64,000 nt of DNA. Origin: Halomarina salina (GTDB lineage Archaea; Halobacteriota; Halobacteria; Halobacteriales; Haloarculaceae). Position numbers and translations under genes: made by a program. Under the pieces are notes generated by a model, which was given only the letters and a program-made list of their open reading frames with translations, had not been told where the DNA came from and did no database searches. The stretch covers positions 310,001 to 374,000 of the forward strand of contig NZ_JALLGW010000001.1 in the NCBI RefSeq assembly GCF_023074835.1, read 5' to 3'. Position 1 is the stretch's first letter, and every line of letters starts with the position of its first letter. Below, piece after piece: positions 45,410 through 54,665 of the stretch.

Positions 45410-47401
45410 GTGAGCCGTATCCTGTTGTTCACCGAGGCCGACGAGAACCGGCGGCTGCTCGCCGACTGGCTGTCCACCGAGTACGACGTCGCCACCGGCG
45501 ACGACGCCAGCGCGCTCGACCACGAGTTCGACCTCGCGCTCGTCGACCGGACGATGTTCGGGCGGTACGAGGACGAACTGATGGAGCGCAAGCAGGACGA
45601 ACGACCGGTGTTGCTCCCCTTCCTGTTCGTCATCTCCCAGCGCGAACTCGACCGACTTGGACCGGACCTCTGGCAACGCATCGACGCCGTCGTCCGCAAC
45701 CGCGTCGACGAACTCATCACCGCACCCATCAAGAAGGCCGAACTGAAGGCGCGCATCGACAACCTGCTCAACTCGCGGGGGCTCTCCGTCCAGTTGCGCG
45801 ACCAGCGCGAGCAGTACCGTCGGCTCCTGAGCGTCGCCCCCGAGACCATCACCACCGTCGACTCGGAGGGGACCATCAGCTACCTCAACGCGCGTGGTGC
45901 GGAGTTGTTCGGCGTGGACGACCCGGCGGACCTCTACGGCGAGTCGCTGTTCGAGTTCCTCCCCGAGGACGACTGTGCGGAACTGGCGGCGCTCATCGAC
46001 GCCGCGATGGACGGGGAGCCGGAAGACGAGGACAGCGAGTTCACCGACGCCCGCTTCCAGCGCGACGGGGAGACGCGCTACGTCGAGGTGGGAGCGACGC
46101 CCATCACCTACGACGGCGAGCAGGCGGTCCAGCTCGTGATTCGAGACGTCACCGAGCGTCGTCAGCGCGAGCGCCAGATCGAGCGCCAGCGTGACGCGCT
46201 CCGGACGCTCGACCGACTGAACGAGGTCATCCGGAGCATCGACCAGTCGCTCGTCCGGGCCTCGACCCGCGGGGACATCGAGCAGGCGGTCTGCGACCGA
46301 CTCGTCGAGGTCGACCGCTACGTCGCGGCGTGGATCGGCACCGACAGCGCGACGAGTCGTGACGTGACTCCGCGGGCGACCGCGGGCGCCCTCGACGACT
46401 ACCTCGACGCCGTCACCATCAGCGCGAGCGAGACGAGCGACCCCGCCGGTCGGACCGTCGCGAGCGGCGAGGCGACGCTCGACGACGACGTGACCGCGGC
46501 CGGGAACGAGGGCGTCGACCCGGGAGACGAACCGTGGCGTGACGCGGCCGTCGACGCCGGGTTCGCCTCGGCCATCGCCGTCCCTATCGTCTACGAGGAC
46601 ACCCGCTACGGCGCGCTCGCCATCTACTCCGACCAGCAGGACGCGTTCGCGGCGGCAGACGAGGTGGCCGTGCTCCGGGAGCTGGGCGAGACCATCGGCC
46701 ACGCCATCACCGCGGCCGAGAGCAAGCGGGCGCTGCTGACCGACCGCATCGCGGAACTGGAGTTCGACGTCCAGATGCCCGAGTCGTTCCTCGCGCGGGT
46801 GTCTGAGGCCGTCGACGGCTCGTTCGAGTTCGCCGGGATGGTGTCGACGACCGACGGGTCGTATCTGGAGTACTACTCCGCTCCCGTCTCCGACCCCGGG
46901 GCGGTCCTCGACGAACGCGCCGACGGCGACGCCGTCGAGCACCTGCGACACGTCGGCGACCACGGCGGCGAGGCGCTGTTCGAGGTGGTCTTCTCGGACG
47001 ACCACGTCGTGCAGGCGGTCGGGTCGCTCGGCGGACGCACCACGGGTCTCTCGGTCGAGGACGGCGTCTACCGCGTCACCGCCGAGTTCCCCTACGACGT
47101 GGACCGCCACGCCATCGCCGACGCGCTGGCCGCGAAGTTCGACGCGGCGACGCTCCGCGCCCAGCGCGAGACCGAACGCGAACTGAGTTCGCGCCAGGAG
47201 GTCTGGGAGACGTTCCGCGACCACCTCACCGACAAGCAGTGGAGCGTCATCCAGACCGCCTTCTACGCGGGGTTCTTCGAGTGGCCGCGCGCCAGCACGG
47301 GCGAGGAGGTCGCGGAGTCGCTCGGCATCTCCCCGCCGACGTTCCACGAGCACCTCCGGGCCGCCCAGCAGAAACTGCTCGAAGCGCTGCTGGACGGCTG
47401 A
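45410..47401 (+). CDS. Receiver-PAS-GAF-HTH_10 regulator
   Basis: A 663-residue protein from a GTG start. An N-terminal response-regulator-like domain (1-130) has acidic residues in LLFTEADENRR and a phosphoacceptor candidate in LALVDRTM. A PAS domain (about 135-245, ending VIRDVTERR), a GAF domain (about 260-440), the bacterio-opsin-activator domain and C-terminal HTH_10 (LTDKQWSVIQTAFYAGFFEW, SLGISPPTFHEHL) follow. It lies after the KaiC-like ATPase and could convert that ATPase's output into DNA binding (inference). Confidence 0.92.
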   Translation: MSRILLFTEADENRRLLADWLSTEYDVATGDDASALDHEFDLALVDRTMFGRYEDELMERKQDERPVLLPFLFVISQRELDRLGPDLWQRIDAVVRNRVDELITAPIKKAELKARIDNLLNSRGLSVQLRDQREQYRRLLSVAPETITTVDSEGTISYLNARGAELFGVDDPADLYGESLFEFLPEDDCAELAALIDAAMDGEPEDEDSEFTDARFQRDGETRYVEVGATPITYDGEQAVQLVIRDVTERRQRERQIERQRDALRTLDRLNEVIRSIDQSLVRASTRGDIEQAVCDRLVEVDRYVAAWIGTDSATSRDVTPRATAGALDDYLDAVTISASETSDPAGRTVASGEATLDDDVTAAGNEGVDPGDEPWRDAAVDAGFASAIAVPIVYEDTRYGALAIYSDQQDAFAAADEVAVLRELGETIGHAITAAESKRALLTDRIAELEFDVQMPESFLARVSEAVDGSFEFAGMVSTTDGSYLEYYSAPVSDPGAVLDERADGDAVEHLRHVGDHGGEALFEVVFSDDHVVQAVGSLGGRTTGLSVEDGVYRVTAEFPYDVDRHAIADALAAKFDAATLRAQRETERELSSRQEVWETFRDHLTDKQWSVIQTAFYAGFFEWPRASTGEEVAESLGISPPTFHEHLRAAQQKLLEALLDG

Positions 47402-47464
47402 GTCCTGGGACCGTTCGTCCTCGCACGGCGAAAATTTGGTGTCGGTCCGACCGCCAGTGAGTCC

Positions 47465-47938
47465 GTGAACGAGCCCTCCGCCCGGCCGACCGACCGCGAC
47501 TCGTCCACGAGCGACGACTCGTTCGCTCGGCTGCTCCTCCTGTTCGTCCTCGTCGGGGGCCCACTGGTCGGGGTCGGGGTCGGTCTCGCCGACGCCGCGC
47601 CGACGACGTTCGGCCTCTCGGTCGTGGGGACCGGCTGCCTGGTCGGGACGCTCGCGTTCTGTGCGCTCTGGGTCGGCGGGTTCCGACCGTCGCGGGCCAG
47701 CGCACTCTCCTTCTTCCTCGCCGTCCCGCTCGTCGACCTCCTCTTCCTCCCCGCCGTCGTGGTCGCGTCGCCCGGACTGGGTTCGTGGTCGCCGGTCCTG
47801 TTCCGGGTGCTCTCGGTCGGCGTCGCCGCCGCGCTCGTGTTCGGCGGGCTGGGACGACGCGGGGTGAGGTGGGCGTACCGCCGCTTCCGGGCGCTACTGA
47901 AGCTCCCGTCGGATGGCGAGAGGGAGGGGCGTCGCTGA
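47465..47938 (+). CDS. Four-TM membrane protein (GTG start)
   Basis: A 157-residue protein with a polar N-terminal tail of about 20 residues, four hydrophobic helices and a basic C-terminus (WAYRRFRALLKLPSDGER). No family recognised. It ends 16 bases from the convergent LLM oxidoreductase gene. Confidence 0.72.
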   Translation: MNEPSARPTDRDSSTSDDSFARLLLLFVLVGGPLVGVGVGLADAAPTTFGLSVVGTGCLVGTLAFCALWVGGFRPSRASALSFFLAVPLVDLLFLPAVVVASPGLGSWSPVLFRVLSVGVAAALVFGGLGRRGVRWAYRRFRALLKLPSDGEREGRR

Positions 47939-47954
47939 CTGCGTCGCGCGTCGC

Positions 47955-48959
47955 CTACGCCATCACCGCTCGCATCGTCGCGCGCTCCTGTTCGGGGGAC
48001 ATCCCCTCGACGAGACCGACGCGGACGGCGTCGACGCCGTCGATGGACCCGAACGCGTCGAGTTTCGCGCGGACCTGCTCGGGCGTCCCACACGCCGCCA
48101 GCGAGTCGAGCAGGTCGTCGGGGAGGGCGGCGGCCATCGCGTCGGTGTCCCGGTCCTCCCACGCCGCTCGAATCTCCTCGACCACGTCCTCGTAGCCCTG
48201 CTCGGCGACCGACTGGCCGTAGAACGGGCCGTACGCGCCCAGCAGGAACGCGACCATCGACCGGGTCGCCTCGCGGGCAGTAGCCGGGTCGTCCTCGCTG
48301 GCGAAACACCGTATCAGGGGTGCGACGCGCACGTCGTCCGTCGAGCGGTTCCCCAGGTCGGCGCCGCGTTCGAGGTCCTCCAGCCGGTCCGCGAGGCCGT
48401 CTGGCGTGAACAGCTGCGGGACCCACCCGTCGGCGAACCGCCCCGCGAGTTCGACGGCCTTCGGGCCGAGCGCCGCCACGTCGATGGGCGGCGGGTCGTC
48501 GGGGACGGGGCGGTCGTACGAGAGGCCCCCGAGGTCGAACACGTCGCCGTCGTAGCTCACGCGGCCCCCGTCGTACACCTCGTGGACGATGTCGACGGTC
48601 TCGCGGAGGCGACGGAGCGGCCGGTCGAACGCCGCGCCGTGCCAGCGTTCGGCGATGGCGGGCGAACTCGTGCCGAGACCGAGGCGGAACCGCCCGCCGG
48701 TCGCCTCGTGCATCGTGAGCGCGGTCTGGGCGAGTACCGTCGGTGCGCGGCCGTACGGCGAGAGCACGTCCGTCGAGACGCCGATACTGTCGGTCCGTTC
48801 GCCGACGACGGTGAACGTCGTCACCATGTCGCGGCCCGTCGTCTCGCCGGCTGAGACGCGGGCGAATCCGAGGTCTTCGGCGAGGCGAGCCTGGTCGGCG
48901 ACGGCGTCGAGCGAGTCGTGTGCCGACACTCGAACGACGAGGTCGTGTGGGACGGCCAT
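47955..48959 (-). CDS. LLM-class F420-dependent oxidoreductase
   Basis: A 334-residue luciferase-like TIM-barrel protein (start MAVPHDLVVRVSAHDSLDAV). RFRLGLGTSSP, the AALGPKAVELAGRFADGW block and the final VEGMSPEQE fit the archaeal F420 group near methylenetetrahydromethanopterin reductase. It catalyses a hydride transfer to or from F420; the other substrate is unknown. It is divergent from pantoate kinase with 112 bases between the starts. Confidence 0.9.
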   Translation of the reverse strand: MAVPHDLVVRVSAHDSLDAVADQARLAEDLGFARVSAGETTGRDMVTTFTVVGERTDSIGVSTDVLSPYGRAPTVLAQTALTMHEATGGRFRLGLGTSSPAIAERWHGAAFDRPLRRLRETVDIVHEVYDGGRVSYDGDVFDLGGLSYDRPVPDDPPPIDVAALGPKAVELAGRFADGWVPQLFTPDGLADRLEDLERGADLGNRSTDDVRVAPLIRCFASEDDPATAREATRSMVAFLLGAYGPFYGQSVAEQGYEDVVEEIRAAWEDRDTDAMAAALPDDLLDSLAACGTPEQVRAKLDAFGSIDGVDAVRVGLVEGMSPEQERATMRAVMA

Positions 48960-49071
48960 GCGCCGGGCCACGAAGCGCTCGACGGTAACTGTTGGCACGG
49001 AGTCGGGAGGGCGCTGCTCGCGCCGACACCTCGACGGAAGGCGCTTTCCCGCTGGCCGCACAGTCCCGACC

Positions 49072-49887
49072 ATGGGACAGCGAGCGTTCTCGCCGGGGAG
49101 CGTCACGACCGTCTTCGCGCCGAGCGACGACCACGATGGCTCGCTCGGCGTCAGTTTCGCCGTCGCCGACGGCGTCACCGCCACCGTCGAGTCGACGGAC
49201 GAGCACGGGAGCAGCGGGACGCAGGTCCGACTTGACGGTGTACGGACGGCCTTCGACCCGGTCGAACGGGCGCTCGACGACCTCGGCGTGGCGGCGGCGG
49301 TCGACCTGGAGGCGACGATACCGGTCGGCTGTGGGTTCGGGGCGAGCGGTGCGGCGACGCTGGCGACGACGCTCGCCGCGAACGAGCGGTTCGACCGCGG
49401 ACTCGCCCGCGAGGACTGCGTCGCCGTCGCTCACCGCGCGGAGGTGGCGGCGGGCACGGGACTCGGCGACGTGTTCGTCCAGCACCGGGGTGGCATCCTC
49501 TGGAACGCCGGGGACGGCGTCGAGCGACGGGCGGCCTCGACGCCACTCGAGTACGAGACGTTCGGCGGCATCGCTACCGCGGACGTGCTCGGCGACGAGG
49601 CGACGCTCGCACGCATCGACGAGCGTGGCCGCGACGCGCTCGCCGACCTCGACCCGCCGGGGTCGGTCGCGGCGCTGTTCGACCGCTCGTGGACGTTCGC
49701 CCGCGAGACCGGTCTCCCGACGGCCGACGTCCGCGACGCCGTCGACCGCTGCGAGGCGGCCGGGGGTCGGGCGACGATGGCGATGGTCGGGGAGACGGTG
49801 GTCGCGACCGGTACGGACGGGACGCTGGCCGGCGAGACGAGCGTCACCGCGGACGGCGCGACGCTTCGCCCGCCGACCGACCGATAG
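49072..49887 (+). CDS. Pantoate kinase (archaeal CoA biosynthesis)
   Basis: A 271-residue GHMP-superfamily kinase starting MGQRAFSPGSVTTVFAPSDD. The ATP-binding motif PVGCGFGASGAATLATTLA and the later GLGDVFVQHRGG are typical of archaeal pantoate kinase, which makes 4-phosphopantoate for coenzyme A. Length fits the family. Its usual partner, phosphopantothenate synthetase, is not next to it here. The start at 49072 follows a GC-rich spacer without a clear TATA box. Confidence 0.88.
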   Translation: MGQRAFSPGSVTTVFAPSDDHDGSLGVSFAVADGVTATVESTDEHGSSGTQVRLDGVRTAFDPVERALDDLGVAAAVDLEATIPVGCGFGASGAATLATTLAANERFDRGLAREDCVAVAHRAEVAAGTGLGDVFVQHRGGILWNAGDGVERRAASTPLEYETFGGIATADVLGDEATLARIDERGRDALADLDPPGSVAALFDRSWTFARETGLPTADVRDAVDRCEAAGGRATMAMVGETVVATGTDGTLAGETSVTADGATLRPPTDR

Positions 49888-50318
49888 CCGGGCCGGAGAG
49901 CGGTCGAAACAGTACCGTCGAGCGGACGGTCGGTCAGCGGTGACGGACGGGCGGACACCACCCAGAGAACCGTTTCGGGTACGGGACCGTCCGTCGCTCA
50001 CCAGCGTCCGGTCGTGCGGACGGTACCGGGCGTCGACCGGACAGGCGGAGCCATCCGGGAGCCATCTCCGGGGTCGATTCGGGCGGCCTGGCGGTTATCC
50101 GAAGCGGAATCGTCACCACCGGCTGACAGTTCTGGTCGGTGGACAGCGTTTTCGTCTCCAACCGTCGTTCTGGACGCTGTGAGAGGTCGAGAGGTGGTAA
50201 ACGGCGGCCTGTTCGGCGGCGAGGACAGTTGTTCCTCGCAATCGTCCTACAACTGTGTCGTGGGAGAGTAGAACGACCTTCGGGGATTATCCCCTGAAAC
50301 GGCGTCCCGTCAGAGTGT
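49888..50318. other. Intergenic region upstream of the DUF4397 lipoprotein
   Basis: No gene seen. An 8-bp inverted repeat (ACAGTTGT ... ACAACTGT, 50225-50256) and the TATA-overlapping palindrome at 50282-50294 are the only clear structures. Confidence 0.5.
50282..50294. promoter_or_regulatory. Palindrome over the TATA position of the DUF4397 gene
   Basis: GGGGAT-T-ATCCCC is a perfect 6+1+6 inverted repeat 25-37 bases before the ATG at 50319, where the TATA box should lie. A regulator binding it would compete with TBP. Confidence 0.45.
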
Positions 50319-51626
50319 ATGACAGCTGAAATATTTGCTCGATTGTCATCAGGTCGACGGCCACGCAGGATCGCCTTCGTCCTCCTCGTCGCACTGATGG
50401 TTACCGTCGCCGGGTGTGGCGGCGGTGGTGGAGCGAACAACACGACCGCGGGCGACGGCGGTGTCGGAACGGGCACCGAGGACGGCGTCGCGACCGGTAC
50501 CGAGGAGACGACGATGGACGGCAACGAGACGACGACCGGGAACGAGACGGCGACCGACGGCAACGCCACCGACAACGAGACCGGGACCGCGAACCTCCGG
50601 GTCGCGCACGTGGCCGCCGGTGCGCCCGCCGTGGACGTCTACGTCAACGGTGAGGAGTTCCTGACTGACGTCGACTACGGCAGCATCAGCGAGTACGCTC
50701 AGGTGCCCGCCGGTGAGTACAACGTCACCATCACGGCCGCCGGCGAGGACGAGGTCGTCCTCCAGGAGAACGTGACGGTGGAGGCGGCGAACTACACCGT
50801 CGCCGCGATTCCGCTCGCCGAGAGCGAGGAGAACGCTACCACGACCGACACCTCGACCGACGAGACCACCGACGCGAACGCCACCGACTCGATGAACGAG
50901 ACCACCGAAGCGGACGCGAGCCAGTCGCTCATCGAACTCCTGGTCCTCGAAGACGGCGTGCCCACCGCGGGCGACGGGAACGCCACCGAGACGACCACGG
51001 ACGCGTCGATGAACGAGACGACCACGGACGCGAACGCCACCGACTCGATGAACGAGACCACCGAGAACGAGACGAACGCGTCCGAGAACGCCTCGGTCCG
51101 CATCGTCCACGCCTCGCCCGACGCCGGGCCGGTGAACGTCGTCGTCAGCGGGACGGACACCGTGCTGGCGGAGAACGTGACGTTCGGCACCGCGACGGAG
51201 TACGTCGAAGTGCCCGCGGGCGACTACACCGTCGACATCGTCCCAGCCAACGACACGGAGACCATCGCCACCAGCGTCGCCCTGTCGGTCGAAGCTGACG
51301 TCCCGTACACCGCCTACGCGGCAGGCTACGCGACCGGCGACCAGGCCGACGAGACACCGCTCGAAGTGTTCCTCGCCGTCGACGATCCGGAAGTCCTGGG
51401 CGAGACCGGTGATACCGGTGACGCCGGTGAGGACACGACCACGACCGAGTCCGACGCGACCGAGACGACCGAGGAGACCACCACGTCCGAGGCCGACGCC
51501 GAGGGCGAGGGTGCCGGTGGAGAGACGGACGCGTCGGACCCCGACGCGCCCGACACGCCAGAGACGCCCGACACGCCGGACGACCCGGCCGGGGACAACG
51601 CGACTACCACCGAGGGGTCCGCCTAG
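50319..51626 (+). CDS. Lipoprotein with two DUF4397 domains and sequon-rich linkers
   Basis: A 435-residue protein with signal and lipobox (VTVAGC). After NNTTAG, shared with the repeat lipoprotein at 2236, comes a Thr/Asn linker. Two DUF4397 domains follow: LRVAHVAAGAPAVDVYVNGE and VRIVHASPDAGPVNVVVSG, each with a VPAGxYxV strand. Linkers repeat DANATDSMNETTE and contain many Asn-X-Thr/Ser sequons. The C-terminus is Pro/Asp/Thr-rich. It is probably a glycosylated surface protein; ligand unknown. Confidence 0.92.
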   Translation: MTAEIFARLSSGRRPRRIAFVLLVALMVTVAGCGGGGGANNTTAGDGGVGTGTEDGVATGTEETTMDGNETTTGNETATDGNATDNETGTANLRVAHVAAGAPAVDVYVNGEEFLTDVDYGSISEYAQVPAGEYNVTITAAGEDEVVLQENVTVEAANYTVAAIPLAESEENATTTDTSTDETTDANATDSMNETTEADASQSLIELLVLEDGVPTAGDGNATETTTDASMNETTTDANATDSMNETTENETNASENASVRIVHASPDAGPVNVVVSGTDTVLAENVTFGTATEYVEVPAGDYTVDIVPANDTETIATSVALSVEADVPYTAYAAGYATGDQADETPLEVFLAVDDPEVLGETGDTGDAGEDTTTTESDATETTEETTTSEADAEGEGAGGETDASDPDAPDTPETPDTPDDPAGDNATTTEGSA

Positions 51627-52099
51627 AACGTCCTCAGCCCCGCTCGTCGACCGGAGCGAGCGGACGGGACCGAATCGAGTCACAGATACGCACGTTTTCG
51701 CCGTTCTCTCCGAGTCGAACCCCCGTGGAGAGCGCCGCTGCTCGACGTCGGCCTGGCTGTCGCCCTGCCGGGGAGCCACAGGAGTCGGGGGAGGGGTGGC
51801 CACAGGTCGGTCGGGACTCGACCGGGAGTCGGCCAGGGTTCCGTTCCGGTCGAGGGGCATTCGAACCGCACCCGTGTGACTCAATACTTAGAGACATTCC
51901 CAGATGTGATGATGTGTCAACAGTTGCCACAATCAAAGCGGACATAATTAACCCCGGTATACAAACGAATGGATCCGTCGCTACCGTCTGTCATTCCCTT
52001 GTGATAGGATCCGGGACGCCGGCCGCCGCCAACGGCCGGTGCCCAAACCTGCCACCGCAGCGACTCGCCTCCGACGAGCGGACGCTCCACGCCGGGGGC
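51627..52099. other. Intergenic region with an AT-rich island
   Basis: No supported gene. An unusually AT-rich patch (about 51880-52010) contains CATAATTAACC about 25 bases before an ATG at 51969. That ATG opens an 11-codon frame (MDPSLPSVIPL, stop). A hairpin with CGGCCG arms follows at about 52020-52042. Confidence 0.5.
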
Positions 52100-52357
52100 T
52101 CAGTCGTCGCGGTCGTCCCAGTACCGTAACCACTCGGCGAGCGTCGCCCGGACGCCCTCGGTCCGGACGGTCACGCCGCCGTCGAACTCCCAGCGGTAGT
52201 GCTCGGCGTCCTCGCCGAGTTCCGCCGGGACCTCCAACGTGAACTCCGAGAGGTGGGCCTCTATCTCGTCCTCGCCCGCGATGTTCTCGTCGAGCACGTC
52301 CTCCATCACGTCCAGCCAGGACGGCGCGCCAGCCCTCCTCGCCGTCTCGTCGGTCAT
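52100..52357 (-). CDS. Small acidic protein of unknown function
   Basis: An 85-residue protein from the ATG at 52357 (MTDETARRAGAPSWLDVMED), with a helical first half and a beta-type second half (EHYRWEFDGGVTVRTEGVRA, then LAEWLRYWDDRDD). No family recognised; composition is typical of haloarchaeal soluble proteins. It is divergent from the propeller gene at 52487. Confidence 0.65.
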   Translation of the reverse strand: MTDETARRAGAPSWLDVMEDVLDENIAGEDEIEAHLSEFTLEVPAELGEDAEHYRWEFDGGVTVRTEGVRATLAEWLRYWDDRDD

Positions 52358-52486
52358 ACTCGACCGTCGGGGGGCCATCCCCATAGCTCTCACCCCGACC
52401 GCGGGACGGCCCGACCGTGCAGGCGTTCTGTCCATCGAACTGTCCACTGTTCGACATTGATGCGTGACGACCGACTACCGGGTGGT

Positions 52487-53533
52487 ATGTGGGAACTCGG
52501 CCCCGATTCCGACGAACCTGAGTGGCGCGTCGTCGACGACGTCCCCTTCGAGAAGACGCTGTTCGCCGTCGTCAGCACGGCCGACGGCCCGTTCGCCATC
52601 GGCGACGGCGGGACCCTCCTCGCCGACCGCGGCGAGGGCTGGGAGGTCATCTTCGACAGCGGGCCACACACCCGGGACAACCAGTTGCGCGCGCTCGACG
52701 TCACCGACGACGGGAAGCGCGTCTGGTTCACCGGGTCGTCCGGTGCGCTCGGCTGTTACGACGTCGAGAGCCGCCGGAAGTTCGACTACTCGATGCCCAA
52801 GGAGATGACCTCGACGTGGGAGGCCGTCGCCGTCGCCGGCCCGCGCGGCAACGAGAAGGCCCTCGCCTCGAACGGGTCGGGCGAGGTGCTCCCGTTCACC
52901 CTCGACGGGTTCGACGTCGACTGGGGCATCGCGCGCAAACCCTCGGGTGCTGGCTCGACGATGGCCGCCCTCGGTGCATCGCCGGAGGGCGTCGGCTACG
53001 CCGTCGACACCAGCGGGAACGTGTTCAGGACGACGAAGAACGACGGCTGGGAGCGCATCGGCATCCGCAACGCGCAGGTGAAGTTCTACGACATCTACGC
53101 GGGCGAGCAGGGGCGCGTCTACGTCGCGGCGGGCGACGGCCGCGTCTACCGCTACGACGACTCCTACAAGAACTGGACGCCCATCGGCGTCACCGACACC
53201 GCCTCGCTCCGGGCGTTCAGCGCCTACGAGGACGAACTCGTCGTCCTCGGCAACGGCGGCGAGATATACGAACGCGTCGAGGGCGACCGCTGGGAGGCGG
53301 TCCACGCCCCCACCGAGGAGGACCTGTTCGACGTCGCGCTCGGCGACCCGGACGTGGCCGTCGGCGCGGACGCGACGGTGCTCGAACGACCGCGCGGCGA
53401 GGCGAGACAGGCCGGCAAAAGCGAGGACGGCGACCAGTTCGAGGGTCGTGGCGAGTACCACGACGGAGATGGCAACGAGCCCTCGAAGTCGCAATCCGGG
53501 TCGGATTCGTCGTCCGGGTCGGACGCGAACTGA
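52487..53533 (+). CDS. Single beta-propeller-like protein
   Basis: A 348-residue protein starting MWELGPDSDEPEWRVVDDVP. Repeats such as GPFAIGDGGTLL, RVWFTGSSGALG, GSGEVLPF and VAVGADATVLER align with the double propeller at 1-1683 and with 60933-61862. No signal peptide is seen, so it is probably cytoplasmic. The C-terminal 45 residues are polar and low complexity. The ATG at 52487 is favoured over 52460 because the paralogue at 61862 also starts MWE. It converges on the FemAB-like gene. Confidence 0.85.
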   Translation: MWELGPDSDEPEWRVVDDVPFEKTLFAVVSTADGPFAIGDGGTLLADRGEGWEVIFDSGPHTRDNQLRALDVTDDGKRVWFTGSSGALGCYDVESRRKFDYSMPKEMTSTWEAVAVAGPRGNEKALASNGSGEVLPFTLDGFDVDWGIARKPSGAGSTMAALGASPEGVGYAVDTSGNVFRTTKNDGWERIGIRNAQVKFYDIYAGEQGRVYVAAGDGRVYRYDDSYKNWTPIGVTDTASLRAFSAYEDELVVLGNGGEIYERVEGDRWEAVHAPTEEDLFDVALGDPDVAVGADATVLERPRGEARQAGKSEDGDQFEGRGEYHDGDGNEPSKSQSGSDSSSGSDAN

Positions 53534-53551
53534 ACCCCCGACCGGCAGCCG

Positions 53552-54598
53552 CTACTTCACCTGCTGCCGGAGCTCACGGACGCCGCCGAGGACGCCGTCG
53601 GCGAGCGACTTCGCGTCGGTCGCGAGCTTGTGGAGGCGGTCGTGTCGCTTCAGGTTGTAGTAGACGACCGGGTCGGGCGAGAACTTCGCCTTGTAGCCAC
53701 AGAGGCGGCGCATGTTCGCGCCGACGAGGTCGTAGCGCTCGGCGCCGCGCTCGCGGGCCGCCTGCATGATGTGCCAGTCGAGCAGGTCCGTCGCGGGGAC
53801 GTTCCCGCCGTACTTCACGCCGCCCTGCCAGCGGTAGACGGTGTCGCCGAACTCTAGCGTCACCATCCCCGTCACCTGCTCGCCGTCCTGTTCGACGACG
53901 TAGGGACGGACCTGCCCCTCGGGGAGTCGCTCGAAGCAGTCCGCGACGAACGGCACCGACATCGCGTACGGTTCGTCCTGCTCGTGGTGACGGCGCTCGA
54001 CCTGCCGGATTATCTTGCGCACCTCGTCGACGCCGCCCTCGCGCACCTCCGCGCCCTCCTCCTCGGCGTCGCGGACGTTCGTGCGCGCGTCGCGGCTGAA
54101 CGACGCCAGCAGGTCGTCGGGGTCGGGCGTCAGGTCGACGACGTAGGTGTAGCTGGGCGTCGACTCGTAGCCGTTCCAGTGGAACGGCCGCACGTCGGAG
54201 ACGGCCGGGCTCGCGCGGACGTGGACGTACGAGGGCTGGAGGTGGTCGTCCAGCCACTCCTCGACGGCGTCGACGAACTGCGTGCGGTAGCGTTCTGCCT
54301 TGCGTTGTTTCGTCTGCCCCAGGTTGAGAAATGCTGGGCCCAGCGGGAAGCTCTCCAGCATCCCCGGCGGACTGCGGACGAGCGTCTGGCGGCCCGTCGA
54401 GCGTTCGTACAGCGGGAACACCGCTATCGGCTGGTCGCCGTTGTAGCCGACCAGCGGGTGGAGCGTCCACCCCGAGAAGTCGGCGACGGTCTCCAGCCCC
54501 TCCCACTGGTGGAAGGGGTTCGTCCCGGTGGCCTGCGAGACGTGGTCGTTCCAGTCGGTCGATTCCGTGTCGTCGAGTCGGCGGACGGTGATGCTCAT
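53552..54598 (-). CDS. FemAB/GNAT-like acyl or aminoacyl transferase
   Basis: A 348-residue protein with two GNAT-type halves. LTPDPDDLLASFSRDARTNV starts the second half, followed by YRWQGGVKYGGNVPATDLLD and the terminal block GYKAKFSPDPVVYYNL, which are hallmarks of FemAB-related enzymes in exopolysaccharide loci. Archaea have no murein, so an aminoacyl transfer to another surface glycan is likely. It is the last gene of the glycan cluster, 67 bases after the phosphodiesterase. Confidence 0.88.
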   Translation of the reverse strand: MSITVRRLDDTESTDWNDHVSQATGTNPFHQWEGLETVADFSGWTLHPLVGYNGDQPIAVFPLYERSTGRQTLVRSPPGMLESFPLGPAFLNLGQTKQRKAERYRTQFVDAVEEWLDDHLQPSYVHVRASPAVSDVRPFHWNGYESTPSYTYVVDLTPDPDDLLASFSRDARTNVRDAEEEGAEVREGGVDEVRKIIRQVERRHHEQDEPYAMSVPFVADCFERLPEGQVRPYVVEQDGEQVTGMVTLEFGDTVYRWQGGVKYGGNVPATDLLDWHIMQAARERGAERYDLVGANMRRLCGYKAKFSPDPVVYYNLKRHDRLHKLATDAKSLADGVLGGVRELRQQVK

Positions 54599-54665
54599 GG
54601 TGTCGTCGGTAGGAGTCGGGCGGACGCCTCGACCGTCGGTCGCGTGACCGACGAGGACGCGACGG

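Noticed and set aside
51830-51870. GTTCGAAT-like sequence on the minus strand suggesting a tRNA T-arm
   Set aside because: The flanking five bases on each side do not pair, and no acceptor or anticodon arm can be drawn.
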